From positions 161,450 to 225,449 of the forward strand of contig OENT01000080.1 of assembly GCA_900239685.1 (NCBI GenBank): DNA of 64,000 bases, read 5' to 3'. The position numbers and the translations under genes were made by a program. How positions within the stretch are numbered: the first letter of the stretch is position 1; every line of letters starts with the position of its first letter. The notes under the pieces were generated by a model. It saw only the letters and a program-made list of their open reading frames with translations. It had not been told where the DNA came from and searched no databases. This document shows positions 37,857 through 50,500 of the stretch, one piece after another. The stretch is from Rotaria macrura. Taxonomy: Eukaryota > Rotifera > Eurotatoria > Philodinida > Philodinidae.

Positions 37857-40800
37857 ATGTCACAAAATAAAACTCGAAAAAGTTTGTTTGATACTTGAAA
37901 ATCATCCGTGTGATTTATCTGTATTTATATTTATTGTTCTTAGCTCGAGCTGACACAAAGCCAGCGACATCCTGCAACAATGAGAGTATGACCGTTACAG
38001 ATCCTATTACATCAGAAGGATCGGTATTGAATAGTGAAGCATCAGGTTCATCTGAACAATCTGCCATGCCCAAAGCATTAAGATATGCGTCATCAACACT
38101 TGAGCGGTCTTCTAGTGCATTACCAACATTGAATGAGTCGATAAGAAATATGTCTATTGGTACGGCATCGATTTCGACAAAGGATTCTCGTTCTCAAAGC
38201 GTTCGTCAAGGGACAGGTCGTAGAGTATTGTGCTCTGAGGTACTTGAATCAGCCTTAGTAACTCCAGTTCGTCGTCCCGATGCAGGTGGCTCACAAGGTA
38301 GACAGATATCTGTCTATACTAATCATTTTCGTGTTGACATCGACGATGTTATTGTTTATCAATATGATATCGATATTGTTATGATCGATAGGAATGGCAA
38401 AGCACGCACAACACAGAAGGATAGCCGTTGGGATGTCATTCAATCTTACATTAAGCAAAATAAAAATTTGCCTACAGTGTGGTACAGTTATTTTAAATTT
38501 TTGAATAACGAAGTGAAGCTGTGACTTTTCAATGTCGTTCCTCTTTTAAGGTACGACGAAGGAAACACGTTATATACTCGAGAAATATTGCCTGAATCCA
38601 AATTACCACTTCAGATTCAATTTGGAAGTGGTGCTGATACGAAGATGTTTCAATTGAAAAAACTGGATCTCGTTCGACAAGATCGAGTTCAAAATATTTA
38701 TGATTTTATTAGAAAGAAAACGTATGTTCGACCGTGTGATACTACTCGAATGATTGAAGTACTTTTTAAGCAACGTGCTCGAAATGAATTGATATCACTT
38801 CGAAATCAGTTCTACGATCGACGTCGACAGCTCGATGATCTTGGTAAGTTTTGCCTATTGCACGTGTTCTTTTTCATGTTCATTTATTATTTTTCCAAGG
38901 TGATGGACGTGGTATGGCAAAAGGTTATTACCAAAGTTTATTTCTTACACAATGTGGACCAACATTGAACATCAATTTAGCATTTACTTGCTTTTATATG
39001 CCACTGAATTTCATCGATTTTGCTTCCAAATATTTACGAAAGGATATCACGAAAAATTTTCATGAACGAGATCTAAAACTCCTTGAACGAATGATTCGTA
39101 ACTTGTCAAGTATGTTAAGAGAGTTCATTTTGATTGTTTTGTTTCAAGAAACAAGTTTATTTCTTTTGTTCTAATTAGTTGAAACCATGCATACCAATAG
39201 AAGAATTTTCTATCGAGTACGTGGTTTTGGTCGTTCTGCTAATCAACTAACGTTCCGTCGCAATGAAATCGATGAAGAAGTAGCAGGTGCAACTAATACA
39301 GAAGAGACTACTGTTGCTGATTATTTTTCGAAAAAATATAGAAAACTAATGTATCCTAACTTACCTTGCATTAATGCGTCAAAAGGAGCTCTAAAGCAGT
39401 CCAATTGGTTACCAATGGAGGTTGTCCGAGTAAGTCTATGACGTCAATTCGACCAAGAAGAATTTATTTTCATCTTGCTTCAGATCGTCGAATGGCAACG
39501 TGCATTGAAACCATTAGACAAAGAACAAAGAGGTATCGTTTCTAAGTATACAATCATTGCACCAGAGAAGCGTTATAACGAAATTATGAAAGTTGTACGT
39601 AACAATCAGTATGATAGAGATCCATATCTCAAAGAGCTCAATATTCGAGTTGACACTAAAGAAATGCTTCAAGTTCAAGGTGCGTTAGGATTTCTCTTCT
39701 ATTTCTTGAGAAATATAGTTGTGTGATTATTAGGACGTGTACTTCCGTCTCCAAGAATCATATATCGTAGTCAAGGCGAGCGTGATGTCATCGAATCTGT
39801 TAATTGTGGTAAATGGCGAATTCGAAATTGGTTTTATCAGAGACCCGACATCAATGCATGGGGAATAATATATTTTGGTGATAACGCAAATAGACATGTT
39901 ATGAATAACATTAGAGATTTTCAAAACCGATTACCAACTGTAAACTGATATCTCATTTATCTTTATTACTATTATTATTATTGTTGTTCATTTTTCTGCT
40001 GTAGCTTCTCGAGCGTCATGGTTTCGTAATTGCTTCACAGCCATCTTTGACAATTAAAGGCTCTGCCGAGAATGAAATTCGTAATAGTTTGCAGGATGCT
40101 AATCAACAAGGTTGGCAATTAGCCATTGTTATTCTGAACAGCTACGATTCAGATACATTGTACAATCTCGTTAAACAGTATGCTAATCAAAGGATTGGCT
40201 TGATGACTCAATGCGTAAATTATCAAGCTTTGCAACGAAACATAAACAAATTTGAAATGTGTAAGTAGATGCATGAAAAGGCGTGTTATTTAAAAATAGA
40301 AGTGAGTTTTTAACTATGCTAGATCCCAATTTTCTAGAAGATAATTTGCATGTTTTAAGTTAGATTTAATCGAATGAAGTAAATTTAAATTTTTAGATGT
40401 TGAAAATATAAGCCAAAAAATAAATGGAAAATTAGGTGGTATCAATGGTATCATCAATATGAAATTGGCTCTGAGTCGATCTTCCAGAGAAGATCTTTTC
40501 ATGTTTCTTGGCGCTGACGTAAGTAATCTTTGAATGAAAGAAATGCGCACTATGAAGACTAGCTTTTTGAAAATAAATTTTTCATTTAGGTCACTCATTC
40601 AACATGCTCAACGGAGTATCCATCAGTAGCCGCTGTTGTTGGTTCACGAGATTTAACGAATAGTTTATATACTGCTCGGCTTTGTGAACGTACGCGTTTT
40701 TTTAGTATTCACGTCTTAGTTTCTTCTTCATCGAATTTCATTTATAGAATATCCCAAAACAGGTCGTTGTTCAGTAGAAATTATTAAGGAGTTAGAGACG

Positions 40801-41664
40801 ATGGTTATCGATTTACTTCGAGTATTTGCTACTTCATGTGGTAATCGTCTGCCAAATAAAATTGTCTTTTACCGAGATGGCGTTGATGAAGGGCAATACC
40901 AGAAAGTACTCGACAATGAAGTCAACCAAATAAAACGTGCATGTCGTGGTAAGCCTTCAAAAATAGTGATGAAATGAAATTATCCTTGTCTACATTAGTT
41001 GTTTATGGAGACAAATCCTTGCCCCAATTAACATTCATCGTCGTCAAGAAACGTCATAATACACGGTTCTTTATTTATGATAACAGTCAAACGACGAATG
41101 TACAAGCGGGTACTGTTATCGATCGAGATATCATTCATCCATCTCAGTTTGACTTTTACTTATGTTCACAAGCTGCAATGTAAGTATTGATGTAATGGTT
41201 TTGTGACATATAAATACAACAGTTAATTGTTCTAGTATGGGTACATCAAGACCAGCGCTGTATCATGTTCTTCATGATGAAATTGGGTTTAGTAGTGATG
41301 ATATTCAACAGCTGACCTATTGGGTTAGGTTGCCTATTTTTGAAAGAAATTTCGTTGATAAAATGAAATTTGTTTTAGCTCTGCCACACCGACATGCGTT
41401 GTACAAAGTCAGTTTCCATACCAGCTCCTGTTCATTATGCTCACTTAGCAGCTTATGGATCACGAGCGCTTAAATTTGGTGAAACTCATGATACAGATAG
41501 GTACAGAATCATTCTTGTTTCTACTCATAATTTCCAATGACATTTTAATTATTTTTAGTGCCAATGAAAATAATGAAGAACCTGAAAGTTACTCGCTCGA
41601 CGACATAAAAACTAAAGTCATGATATTGGATCCAAAAATCGCCAATGAAATGTGGTTTATATAG
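37857..41664 (+). CDS. Argonaute (AGO clade), complete, slicer-competent
   Basis: Fifteen exons join without a frame break into 960 residues: 37857-37881, 37944-38481, 38551-38843, 38900-39109, 39179-39429, 39484-39679, 39734-39939, 40005-40260, 40397-40518, 40590-40689, 40748-40948, 41011-41179, 41236-41323, 41379-41500, 41559-41664. A Ser/Thr-rich start is followed by N, linker, PAZ ([21 protein letters not shown]), MID ([13 protein letters not shown]) and PIWI. The slicer tetrad is intact: Asp in FLGADVTHS (40516-40518), Glu in VEIIKEL (40777-40779), Asp in [10 protein letters not shown] (40876-40878) and His in HYAHLAAYG (41442-41444). Argonautes use small RNAs to find and cut target RNA. 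Bdelloids are reported to have expanded Argonaute and Piwi sets. The start chosen uses the ATG at 37857 and a 62-bp intron. Confidence 0.93.
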
Positions 41665-41991
41665 ATCAAAACAGTTTTTTTAACTATCATTACTGACAAC
41701 ATATTGTTGATAGTATAACGCTTACTTGCTTTTCTTTTATGAAATGTCAATATATAGTAATCAAATTACAATAAATGCTTTTTTGCTTCTGGCAGAAATA
41801 TCTGTACACTTGCAGGATCACAGATTGATGACTAGATTTCTTAGTTGTTGTCCTCATAGAGGTCTACGAAATTCAACTACACTGTCAATCATTCAGATAG
41901 GACTAAGAAGGATGCTGCTCTTCTAACAATATATATATATTTATATCTAGGCGCTGTCACCATACTCGGTAACTTCCGTTTTCGTTCACCT
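41665..41991. other. Argonaute 3' flank
   Basis: Short spacer between the Argonaute stop and the inverted repeat. It contains a short TA run near 41931-41945. No gene seen. Confidence 0.4.
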
Positions 41992-42473
41992 CACTTTCAT
42001 CGAATTCTAATTTCTTCCGTTTCTATATCGGCAACTACATTTTTCCACCGAAAAATACCTGGTCACACAAGATTTCTTTTATGTTGAAAAATTTATTTTA
42101 CCTAAGAAGTTTCTTAACAAACTCATGTATTACCATCTGAGTTCGTAGTTAATTGAACTACTTTGTGATACTGGTGGAGGATGCATGTATCATAGTGGGC
42201 GTGATTTGTGTATGAATGAATAGAAAATGCTCGATTTCATTCACATCCTCATATTGTGGCATATGTCTACAAGTATACAAAAGGCTCAATCGACTTATAC
42301 TTTATCAAGTTAAATGACTACGAACTCAGATGGTAATACATGAGTTTGTTAAGAAACTTATTAGATAAAATAAATTTTTCAACTTAAAATAAATCTTGTG
42401 TGACCAGGTATTTTTCGGTGGAAAAATGTAGTTGCCGATATAGAAACGGAAGAAATTAGAATTTAGTGAAAGT
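41992..42473. repeat. Long inverted repeat (foldback, hairpin-capable)
   Basis: The left arm (about 41992-42149) and the right arm (about 42317-42473) are near-identical in reverse complement, sharing for example TTTCTATATCGGCAACTAC, CCTGGTCACACAAGAT and ACCATCTGAGTTCGTAGT. Weaker similarity extends beyond both edges. The arms are about 157 bp and the spacer about 167 bp. A transcript would fold into a long double-stranded stem. I see no clear terminal repeat or target duplication, so the element type is undetermined. Confidence 0.8.
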
Positions 42474-43094
42474 GTGGTCGACGAAAATGGACTGATTCTC
42501 TTTACTCCATCCATCATGGTTCCTAGTTTCTTTTTGATGTACATAAGAGTACCACTCTACTTTTTCTCAGCACAATGCTATCTCGAAAGTGTTAACAATT
42601 TGTTTAAGAAGATAAAAAATAGCGTTGCTTTTCTTCTGGTTTATTCAACGCAGTATACATGTAGACAATACGTATCGTTTAAAAAGATTAAAAGAACACA
42701 GTTTCATTTATTATCACATCAAACTATATACTATCATTCTTATCTGTGTTTTATATGAGCACTGCAGATTTTTTTTCTATAGAAAATCTATTTCAGAGTA
42801 GTTTGCTGTGATTACTAGTGGAACACAACGAATGTATCATGAAATCAACTATGTCCACCTTTGTAATGGATGAACATTGATGGTCTTTTTCAATGCTCGA
42901 CTTCGATGGTGCCGATGAGAGTTGCTCGTGCAGATCTAACTTTGCCAAAGTATTTATCAGATAATCATGATAATTATAGATTTCATAAGGTCTTTTCCTT
43001 GAAATCTACATTCAAAGAAAGCGGTTAATTAGTTTTGCTTCATAATGGGCATCCTCTTCAATACTTGTTCACGGTGAATTGTAAAACGTTGTTC
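42474..43094. other. Intergenic, no gene seen
   Basis: AT-rich. A frame at 42474-42758 starts in the inverted repeat's outer edge and is not supported. Confidence 0.4.
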
Positions 43095-43105
43095 TGTGGA
43101 TTTCA

Positions 43106-43245
43106 GCGAACAAACAACTGAACCAATCGATTCGAAAGACACCAGGACTTCTAATAATAGACTCTCCAAAGATTTATCAAACGAAAGGAGAATTGTGGAG
43201 ATCGATGAAAACTTAGAACTTCCTAGGTTAAGGAATCGTGACTAA
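43106..43245 (+). CDS. Possible orphan terminal exon
   Basis: After a TTTCAG acceptor (about 43101-43106), one frame is open for about 46 codons (EQTTEPIDSKDTRTSNN onwards, charged and hydrophilic) and ends at TAA near 43245. The base composition is less AT-rich than its surroundings. No upstream exon was found and no family recognised, so it may be a relic or chance. Confidence 0.2.
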
Positions 43246-43988
43246 TCCATGCAAGTTAGGTATATAAAAAAAACAATCGTAATCAAGCTGATGAATAAAT
43301 AAAAAATATGAGACGAAGCCTCTATTTGAATTATGTTTCAACAGGACTAATCAGGTTTTCAGTTTTTCCCTACGTTCGCTGCATGATTGTTTTGAAAGAC
43401 AATTATTAACAAATCGAGGCACACCCACATTGACGTTTTACTTTCAATGTTCTTCTCTGCTTTCATGCTACGAAACGGATATGTGTCTCTTTCACTTGAC
43501 TACGATTCTCTAGCTTGATTGCTGAATTAAAACTGAATTACTCATTATACTTCTAACCATATGAATAAACAATCTCAAAGGATCGGAATGTAAATAGTCA
43601 AAGAAGTTGTACTTACGATAAACATTTCAGTAAAATCAGACTCAGAGAGAATTTTTCTGAGAAGCCGATTTTTCATGTGCTCTATCGATGGCTAAAATAA
43701 ACTTTTAAAATGGGCTGTACCCTTTAGAATCAATTCTATATTGCTCGTGTAACTATGAAAAACATTGTTTAGGTATTACATTCACTGTCAGTCATTTCAC
43801 CAAAGAAGAATGTAAATCGTCGTTGTTTTTTGAAAGATTCAACTATACTGAGGAACCTTATTCATGAAGATTCTGTAGTCTCAAAAGTCATCTAGGCATT
43901 GTGCTATTTATTCTTGTAAAACTCTACATCAGGCTAACATATTCTGAATGTGAAATGTATGAAACGATTATCTATATCAACTTTTGTC
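43246..43988. other. Intergenic, no gene seen
   Basis: AT-rich stretch with short scattered frames only. Confidence 0.4.
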
Positions 43989-44330
43989 TCAAGCTACTAA
44001 CGCTGAAAAAAAATGCCTAGTCACATACGTACTATCCTGTAAGATCCATATTTCAATGTTGTCAAGTCGCAATATTAATGAATCTTTTTGTCCATGAACA
44101 AAATTATTGTAGTGTAACACAGCTTCAAGGTGAAAGTTAGGCATCGAATAATAAGGGAAGAAATCCTCTATACTTTTATCTGCGAATGTGCCAACGAAGA
44201 ACTTCTTTGTTCTATCAGAATAAACTGTATTTGAATCGGTCCCGATCTGAGATTCGATTGATGTCGTTACCGGTAGTTCTCGAAAAGGCGAGAAGATTTC
44301 TCTTTCCATGAAATCATTTCCTTGTAACAT
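43989..44330 (-). CDS. Hypothetical protein fragment
   Basis: An ATG at 44330 opens 113 codons with an acidic-aromatic composition (FFPYYSMPNFHLEAVLHYNN; LRLDNIEIWILQD). A GTACGT donor-like site directly follows the last of these, and a TTTTTTCAG acceptor 30 bp later would give almost the same C-terminus (TLVA). A plausible but unsupported upstream frame extends to 44555. I do not recognise the family. Composition is more gene-like than the neighbouring AT-rich frames, but it could be a relic. Confidence 0.35.
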   Translation of the reverse strand: MLQGNDFMEREIFSPFRELPVTTSIESQIGTDSNTVYSDRTKKFFVGTFADKSIEDFFPYYSMPNFHLEAVLHYNNFVHGQKDSLILRLDNIEIWILQDSTYVTRHFFSALVA

Positions 44331-44555
44331 AGATTATCGATACGAACGAACTTGACATTTTTTCTTTCGCCTAAGTACAGTATTCATAATTCTTTTATGT
44401 ACTGTAAGTATTAGATCGTCTCGTATGAACATGCAACTAAAGAGAAATATATATATATTGTCTACTCTATGGCATCTTATCGAAACACCTACATTACGAT
44501 ATATCAAAAGATCAAGTCGGACACATTTGAAAAATATTTTGCTTATCTTTCTCAA

Positions 44556-47500
44556 AGTTATTGGATTGTATCATGAACAAAATACAGTAAGATAAAAGAA
44601 GTTTTCTTTCAAAATAATCTCAATTTTACTGTTCTTCCATTTGTAGAGAATCGAGTTGGAAGAGAGACAATCAAGATGATCAAGTTTATAAGACGATATC
44701 TGCTTTGTATAGATGTCTTCTAGAATAAAAGATAGAATTGAGTTCATGCTGTCACACTATAAGGAGAAGTACTATTGCATTGAAATAGTTTTATGTCGTA
44801 ACTATGAACTCTAATTCTACAATAAGAAAGACATATAACTAATTAATTTGATACTAAAATCCACATGAATCATTTTTCGATTATCAAGGAATGCTTAAAT
44901 TTTGACAACATGAACATTACATTTTAGTTCCGATCTATTGTTAGCATTCCTACGTATTCATTTCAAGATAAGATGATTTCCATGTTTTAGAATGATCTCA
45001 TTGATAAGCTCATAAAATTTTCTAGATTATTATCTAATGTCAAACGAACGAATACAAATTTTAAGAAGAATAATCTATCCTGTATTCATATGCGATGTTT
45101 TTTTTTCTACGATCTTAATCACTTTTATGAATATTCATTACGATCATGAAACAATCTATGATGAATGATCACCGAAATTAATTTTCCTCTACGAAAAAGC
45201 AATTCTTCTTCTCTATACTTTTTAGTCACATGACAATCACAAGTTGTCGATTATCTTAATTCTGCTTCATAGTGTAAATTTTCTATTAAAGGGTAAAGAA
45301 TACAATGGCTTTTTCCTATCGTGTTAAAATTGTCTTATTTAAGAGAATAGGAAACACAGTTTATGTTAAAGCTATGAATACATCCGATTCATTAATAAAT
45401 TATGCGATTGAATAATGATCGATGAAACAACAACAGATCAAGTTAACCTTACTGAAACCAAATGAAAAAAAACTCGTGAGTAGAATTTTTCAGTCATGAG
45501 AGATTTTTGTTCGAGAATGAAGCAATACTTCTACCGGCGGTACTAAAAATTAACAAAGAAAATGTTTTATCTTCTCTAAAAATGTGCAAGTTACACAGTA
45601 CAGGTAACATTTTAACGCAATTAAACAGTAATGGAGAACCCCTCTCCAAATCTTTCTACGGTTGATTTCAAGTTTTTGTGTTCGCTCAGAATGAAATAAT
45701 ACCAGTTGATATTGAATGCTTGAATTTCGTTCTACAAAATCACTTGAATACGTCGATTAGTTCAAAACAACTCCTTATTAAAAAAGTCGAATAAAACAAA
45801 TCAATAAAACTATCTGGAATGCTTTTTCCATTCAGCTCTCCTTTGCCAGTGGTAGTGGAATAAAACCGAGATGTGCTGATTGGCATAGATCTAATTTTGT
45901 TTCTATTAAACTAAATGCTTAACTTTTATCGGCAGCAAAAACAAAATGTTTATGTAAAAATTAGCAGACAGCTCCTAAAAGTTGAGTTCATTTAATTATA
46001 TTGACGAGTCGATTCATTGATTAAGTTAAGCCAGAAACCATTTTTTGAATATATTAGAATTTTATTCATATGGATACGTTCCGAAAAAATAATGCATGCA
46101 ATGGAAATGTTTTTAGTTAGGTGAAGTTCATCAAATCTTCAGGGATATAATACCTAATGAAGAAATGAAAATCATTAAAGCTTCAAAATTCATTAATCCA
46201 TTGTAAGTTTCATTGAGAAATGTTGAAATCAAATAAACAACAATCAATCATATAGTTTGAACTTTTCTACATATTGATTCAATCGATGGATATCATCCTG
46301 CACGAAAAAAATCGTCAGGCATCAGAGATGTCCACATGATGACTTCATACCTTGGATAAGTGACAAAAAAATTCGTAAAATAAAAAAAGCAGCTTATCCT
46401 ACCTTGTCAACAAGACATTTTAAAACTATCCCTCTTATATAGTATGGTCGAACCATTAGAGCGTAGTAGATTACACTATTGAGTTGACACGCTGTCTTTA
46501 CCGCTATGTCCAATCTAGCTTACAACCAAGCAATCCTCTACATTCTACCATAAAACAATGCTTTACTCAAACGCAGTTTACAATAATAATCAATGATAAT
46601 TCCAACAATACAGTACTTGAGTAGTATAGAAAAATAAGAGAAATAAACAACACAATATACACACTATGATTGAAAACCCACATAATAGAATTTGAGATGA
46701 AGAAATATTCAAAAAGGATTTATTCTCAAGAGTTAAAGCTAAATATATCCACACAATGACTTTTCGCACCCAACTTTGATTTGTTCACAAAAAGACGTCC
46801 TAAAATAAAAAAACATCATGCCTTGATCTGTCACGCTGACACTTCTTTTAGACATTCATTGGTTTGTTGACAATAAAAAAAGCCTATTTCATTATTGGTC
46901 ATTATTCATGTTTGCGTCTTGCCAGAAAGTTCGAAAACAACAAGAATTCGAATGAACTTATGAACAATAAGTGAGAATAAGCATTGAAGATTCTGTGAAA
47001 GAATCACACTACACGATCATACTACAGTTTTCTCACGGTAACAGTATATTTCCATATTTGATCGCAGTTAAGTGAAACAATTTAATTGACATGTTGTAAG
47101 AATAAAAAAGAATGAAAGTTATCTGTTCAAATACTACCATGAGAAATCCATTAATATAACTTCTCAATCAATATCTAATACAATTTGTTCTATTTCCAAA
47201 AATTGACTTGAATGGTGCGTCCTAATGCAATTTTAACGTGTCAATTAAAATAGTTTTAGTATTTCACTCACGAAAAAGACAATTGAATTCATCTCGTTCA
47301 TCAATATGGAGTCATTTATCAGACACCTAAAATAGAGATAACTCGTGCTGAAGTCAGTAAACGTGTAATCTATATTAAAATAGTAATCCACCGATGAATT
47401 GTTTTTTTCATCGAAATGTAACATTATATAGTTAAGTTTTTATTTTAATGATCTACATTTTCAATTTTTTCAAAATAAATCTCATACATATGTAGTGAGA

Positions 47501-50500
47501 GAGAGATATTGTTAGTGCTTCATCCTTTTTTATTTTCATAGAATACTTTTTTCTTTGTTCTTTCTGCTGTTATTCGCTTTCCTCTCCTTTTAGTTCATCT
47601 CCGTAATTACCTCGTATTCGTCTGTTAATCGATTAAAAGAGCAAGAGTGTTGCTTGCATATGTTCATTATATAAACTGTAAAAGGTTGAAAAATGCATTC
47701 CTGTCATTTGAGTTTCCACAAAAGGTTCCAAGTTTTGTTGTTTATGACGTCGAGCAACTTAGCTTTCGTTTTCTAGCTTTTTAATTACTCGTAACCGGGA
47801 CATCTTCGATCTAAACTGACAATTATCATTTTCTTCACACATATTTGTGAATCTCATAAGCATATGCAGACAGTGGCATATTTACAATTTGTTAAGTAAC
47901 ATCGAAAGATAAATTTCCATTTTTAGAATTAACTTATACATGAAAACACAAGTTTCAGAAACCTATTATGTTGCATCTAGAATATAAAATAGTTATGATT
48001 TTCTTATCTAAGCTATCATTACACAATTCATATTCATTTAATTTATTTTTTACGGGAAAATTTCACTACCTTCATTTATTTAACATATATACGTATATCT
48101 ATGTGTAGAAAGAGTTCTACAGAGAAAACAAAAGACAATTACAAAATGAACTGAACTAATGAGTTTGTGTTCATCGACATGATGTATATTTTCGATTATA
48201 GTTAAGTGCTTATAATACAGATCAAGTCAAATCTTGTACGATATTAGAGTATCACAAGTTAAGATTCGATTCAATCAACTGTCGAATGATATACGTGTCA
48301 GCTAAGCCTAAAATAACATTTAATGCATCGACGTGCTGTTATTCCGTAGTCGTTTGACGCTTGCTTTAACGTTTGTTTCTTTCTACAACGAGTAAAAAAA
48401 TACATTATTCAAACTAAAATTTATAAGTTTAGCATAATTTACATCGACTACTGTAATAGAACATTTATTTCATGTAATCTTATTTAACATTAGTAATCCA
48501 GTCAAGCTGAATATATATTTTAGAAAGTTTGTTTGATTTTAGATTTTCCTCTGGAAAGCATCGATTCAAGAGACACGGAGGACATGCTTGCATTATTACG
48601 AACTTAAGTTTCCAACAACGGATGCAATAATTATATTGAAACATTGGCAAGAAAAAACACAAGGACGGAGGCATGCATTGTATTCTAATTAACTGGGAGC
48701 GAGTTATTAGATGGCATGAAGCTAAATTTTGTCAAAATGACCCAAGCAGTAAATCTATTTTATAATTAGATTCTGTAATTTTGTACTTCGTTCGGCAGCA
48801 CACGAATTGAATGGTTAATCTATTTACATTAGCAGCAAACATCTTATGAACAAAACAAAAAAATCTTAAACATTGAAACACCAGAGGAAAATGAACACTT
48901 AATTGCTTGTGATTAGGCTGCAGACGTATGATCACAAAAATGAAACAGTTGTAATAGATCGATTAAAGTTTTAATTTAGAAAAAGAAAACAGATATGATT
49001 ATCATGTAAGTAATATAATCTATTGGCAGCAATAATCTCTATTAAACTTGATCGTTAAATCCAAGCAGCAACAAAAAATAAATAGCTTTAGCTATGTTCT
49101 GGAATGAGTTTAATGCATGATTGTTGTTGTAATAAACGATGCAATTAACAAATGTTTTCATAGTCCACCGAATTTCATGCTCATTGTTTTATTTTATGAC
49201 AATTTATTTTTCTAGGATTATTGATTAGTATTCTATCAATCTTTAATACATTCGATGTAAGAACATTACTAGTTTCTTCACCATCACTATGATGTGAATC
49301 AGAATTAATTGTAAGTATATTCATTGGCAAAATTCTGAACATGTATTTTGTTTTTTATTCGATCTACACTTTTCTAAGTATTTATGGTTCGTTTGAGATG
49401 ACCGATGAAGTGCTCGAATACCTAGGCTTCTTATGTCACAAGTCATTGTTGCTGATTGCATTTTCAATCTAATCATTTTTGAATTCTTTAGTTTACGAAT
49501 GACTAGATTCATGATAAAAACAAAGAAATTCTATCGTGGACGACAAATGAAATCATATTTAAGGAGATGGTAAGTTATTACACATAGAATTCCGTTTTCC
49601 TCTCTTTCGAAGCATCAAATATAGATACAATTGCAATTGAATTGAACTATAAATGATCTCATTTCGACATACAAAAAACATTATCCATAATTTTTAATCT
49701 CAACAGTAACTACCTTACGAAGAGAGGCAGTAATAACGGCAACAGTGAACTTAATGCATGATCATTCTTAGCATCGATCAATGTGACATTGTTGAGTTGT
49801 TTTGTTTTGAAAGATATTATATCAATCATTTTCATCTAGATTACATATCAATTATCCGGGAAACTATATGCTTATAACGCAAATTCTTCGATTTCAAGTC
49901 AAGTAATTCCAACAAGTATCCAACATTTTTTTTGTATATCGACACGCGTAGATAATCTATTCTGAAGCGTGAATCAATAACTGATTCATCTGTCAACATG
50001 TTTGATTCTATTGATACTCTGACTTTCCAAAGCGAGATATTCAAATAGCAATTGAGAAAGTTACCAAATGTCGAACTAGCCTTATTTCTTCTATTCAAAT
50101 TTCGTAATGATAATACGATGCGATCTTTTAGTTAAGTGGATGAGAGAATAGAATTATGATCGTTGCTCATGCTGTACTAGATGAATATCAAAAGAAAAGC
50201 TATTCGGTTCTACCACAACTAATCAGAAGCTTATTTCATAGAAGTTCATATATCGTTCATTAACTTGGTGTCGCCTATTTCTAATCTATTGAATGTGATT
50301 ATTACATAGTAGAAATGCTAAACTGATTTCAACATGAGTATTTCTACTAATTGAATATCAACGTGTTTGGTTTGAAAGAGAATATGATCGGTGAACATAT
50401 TAAATTTATGTCAAAGTTTTGCGTATGATTTGAAACAGACTGAATTTCTTTTACTATCTAGAGTAAATATTCCTAATTGCAACAGTTTTCTGCAATTGAC

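Noticed and set aside
39730-39924. Minus-strand frame within the Argonaute locus
   Set aside because: Complement of Argonaute exon 39734-39939.
42326-42544. 72-codon minus-strand frame
   Set aside because: It lies in the right arm of the inverted repeat and mirrors the left arm, so it reflects the repeat and not a gene.
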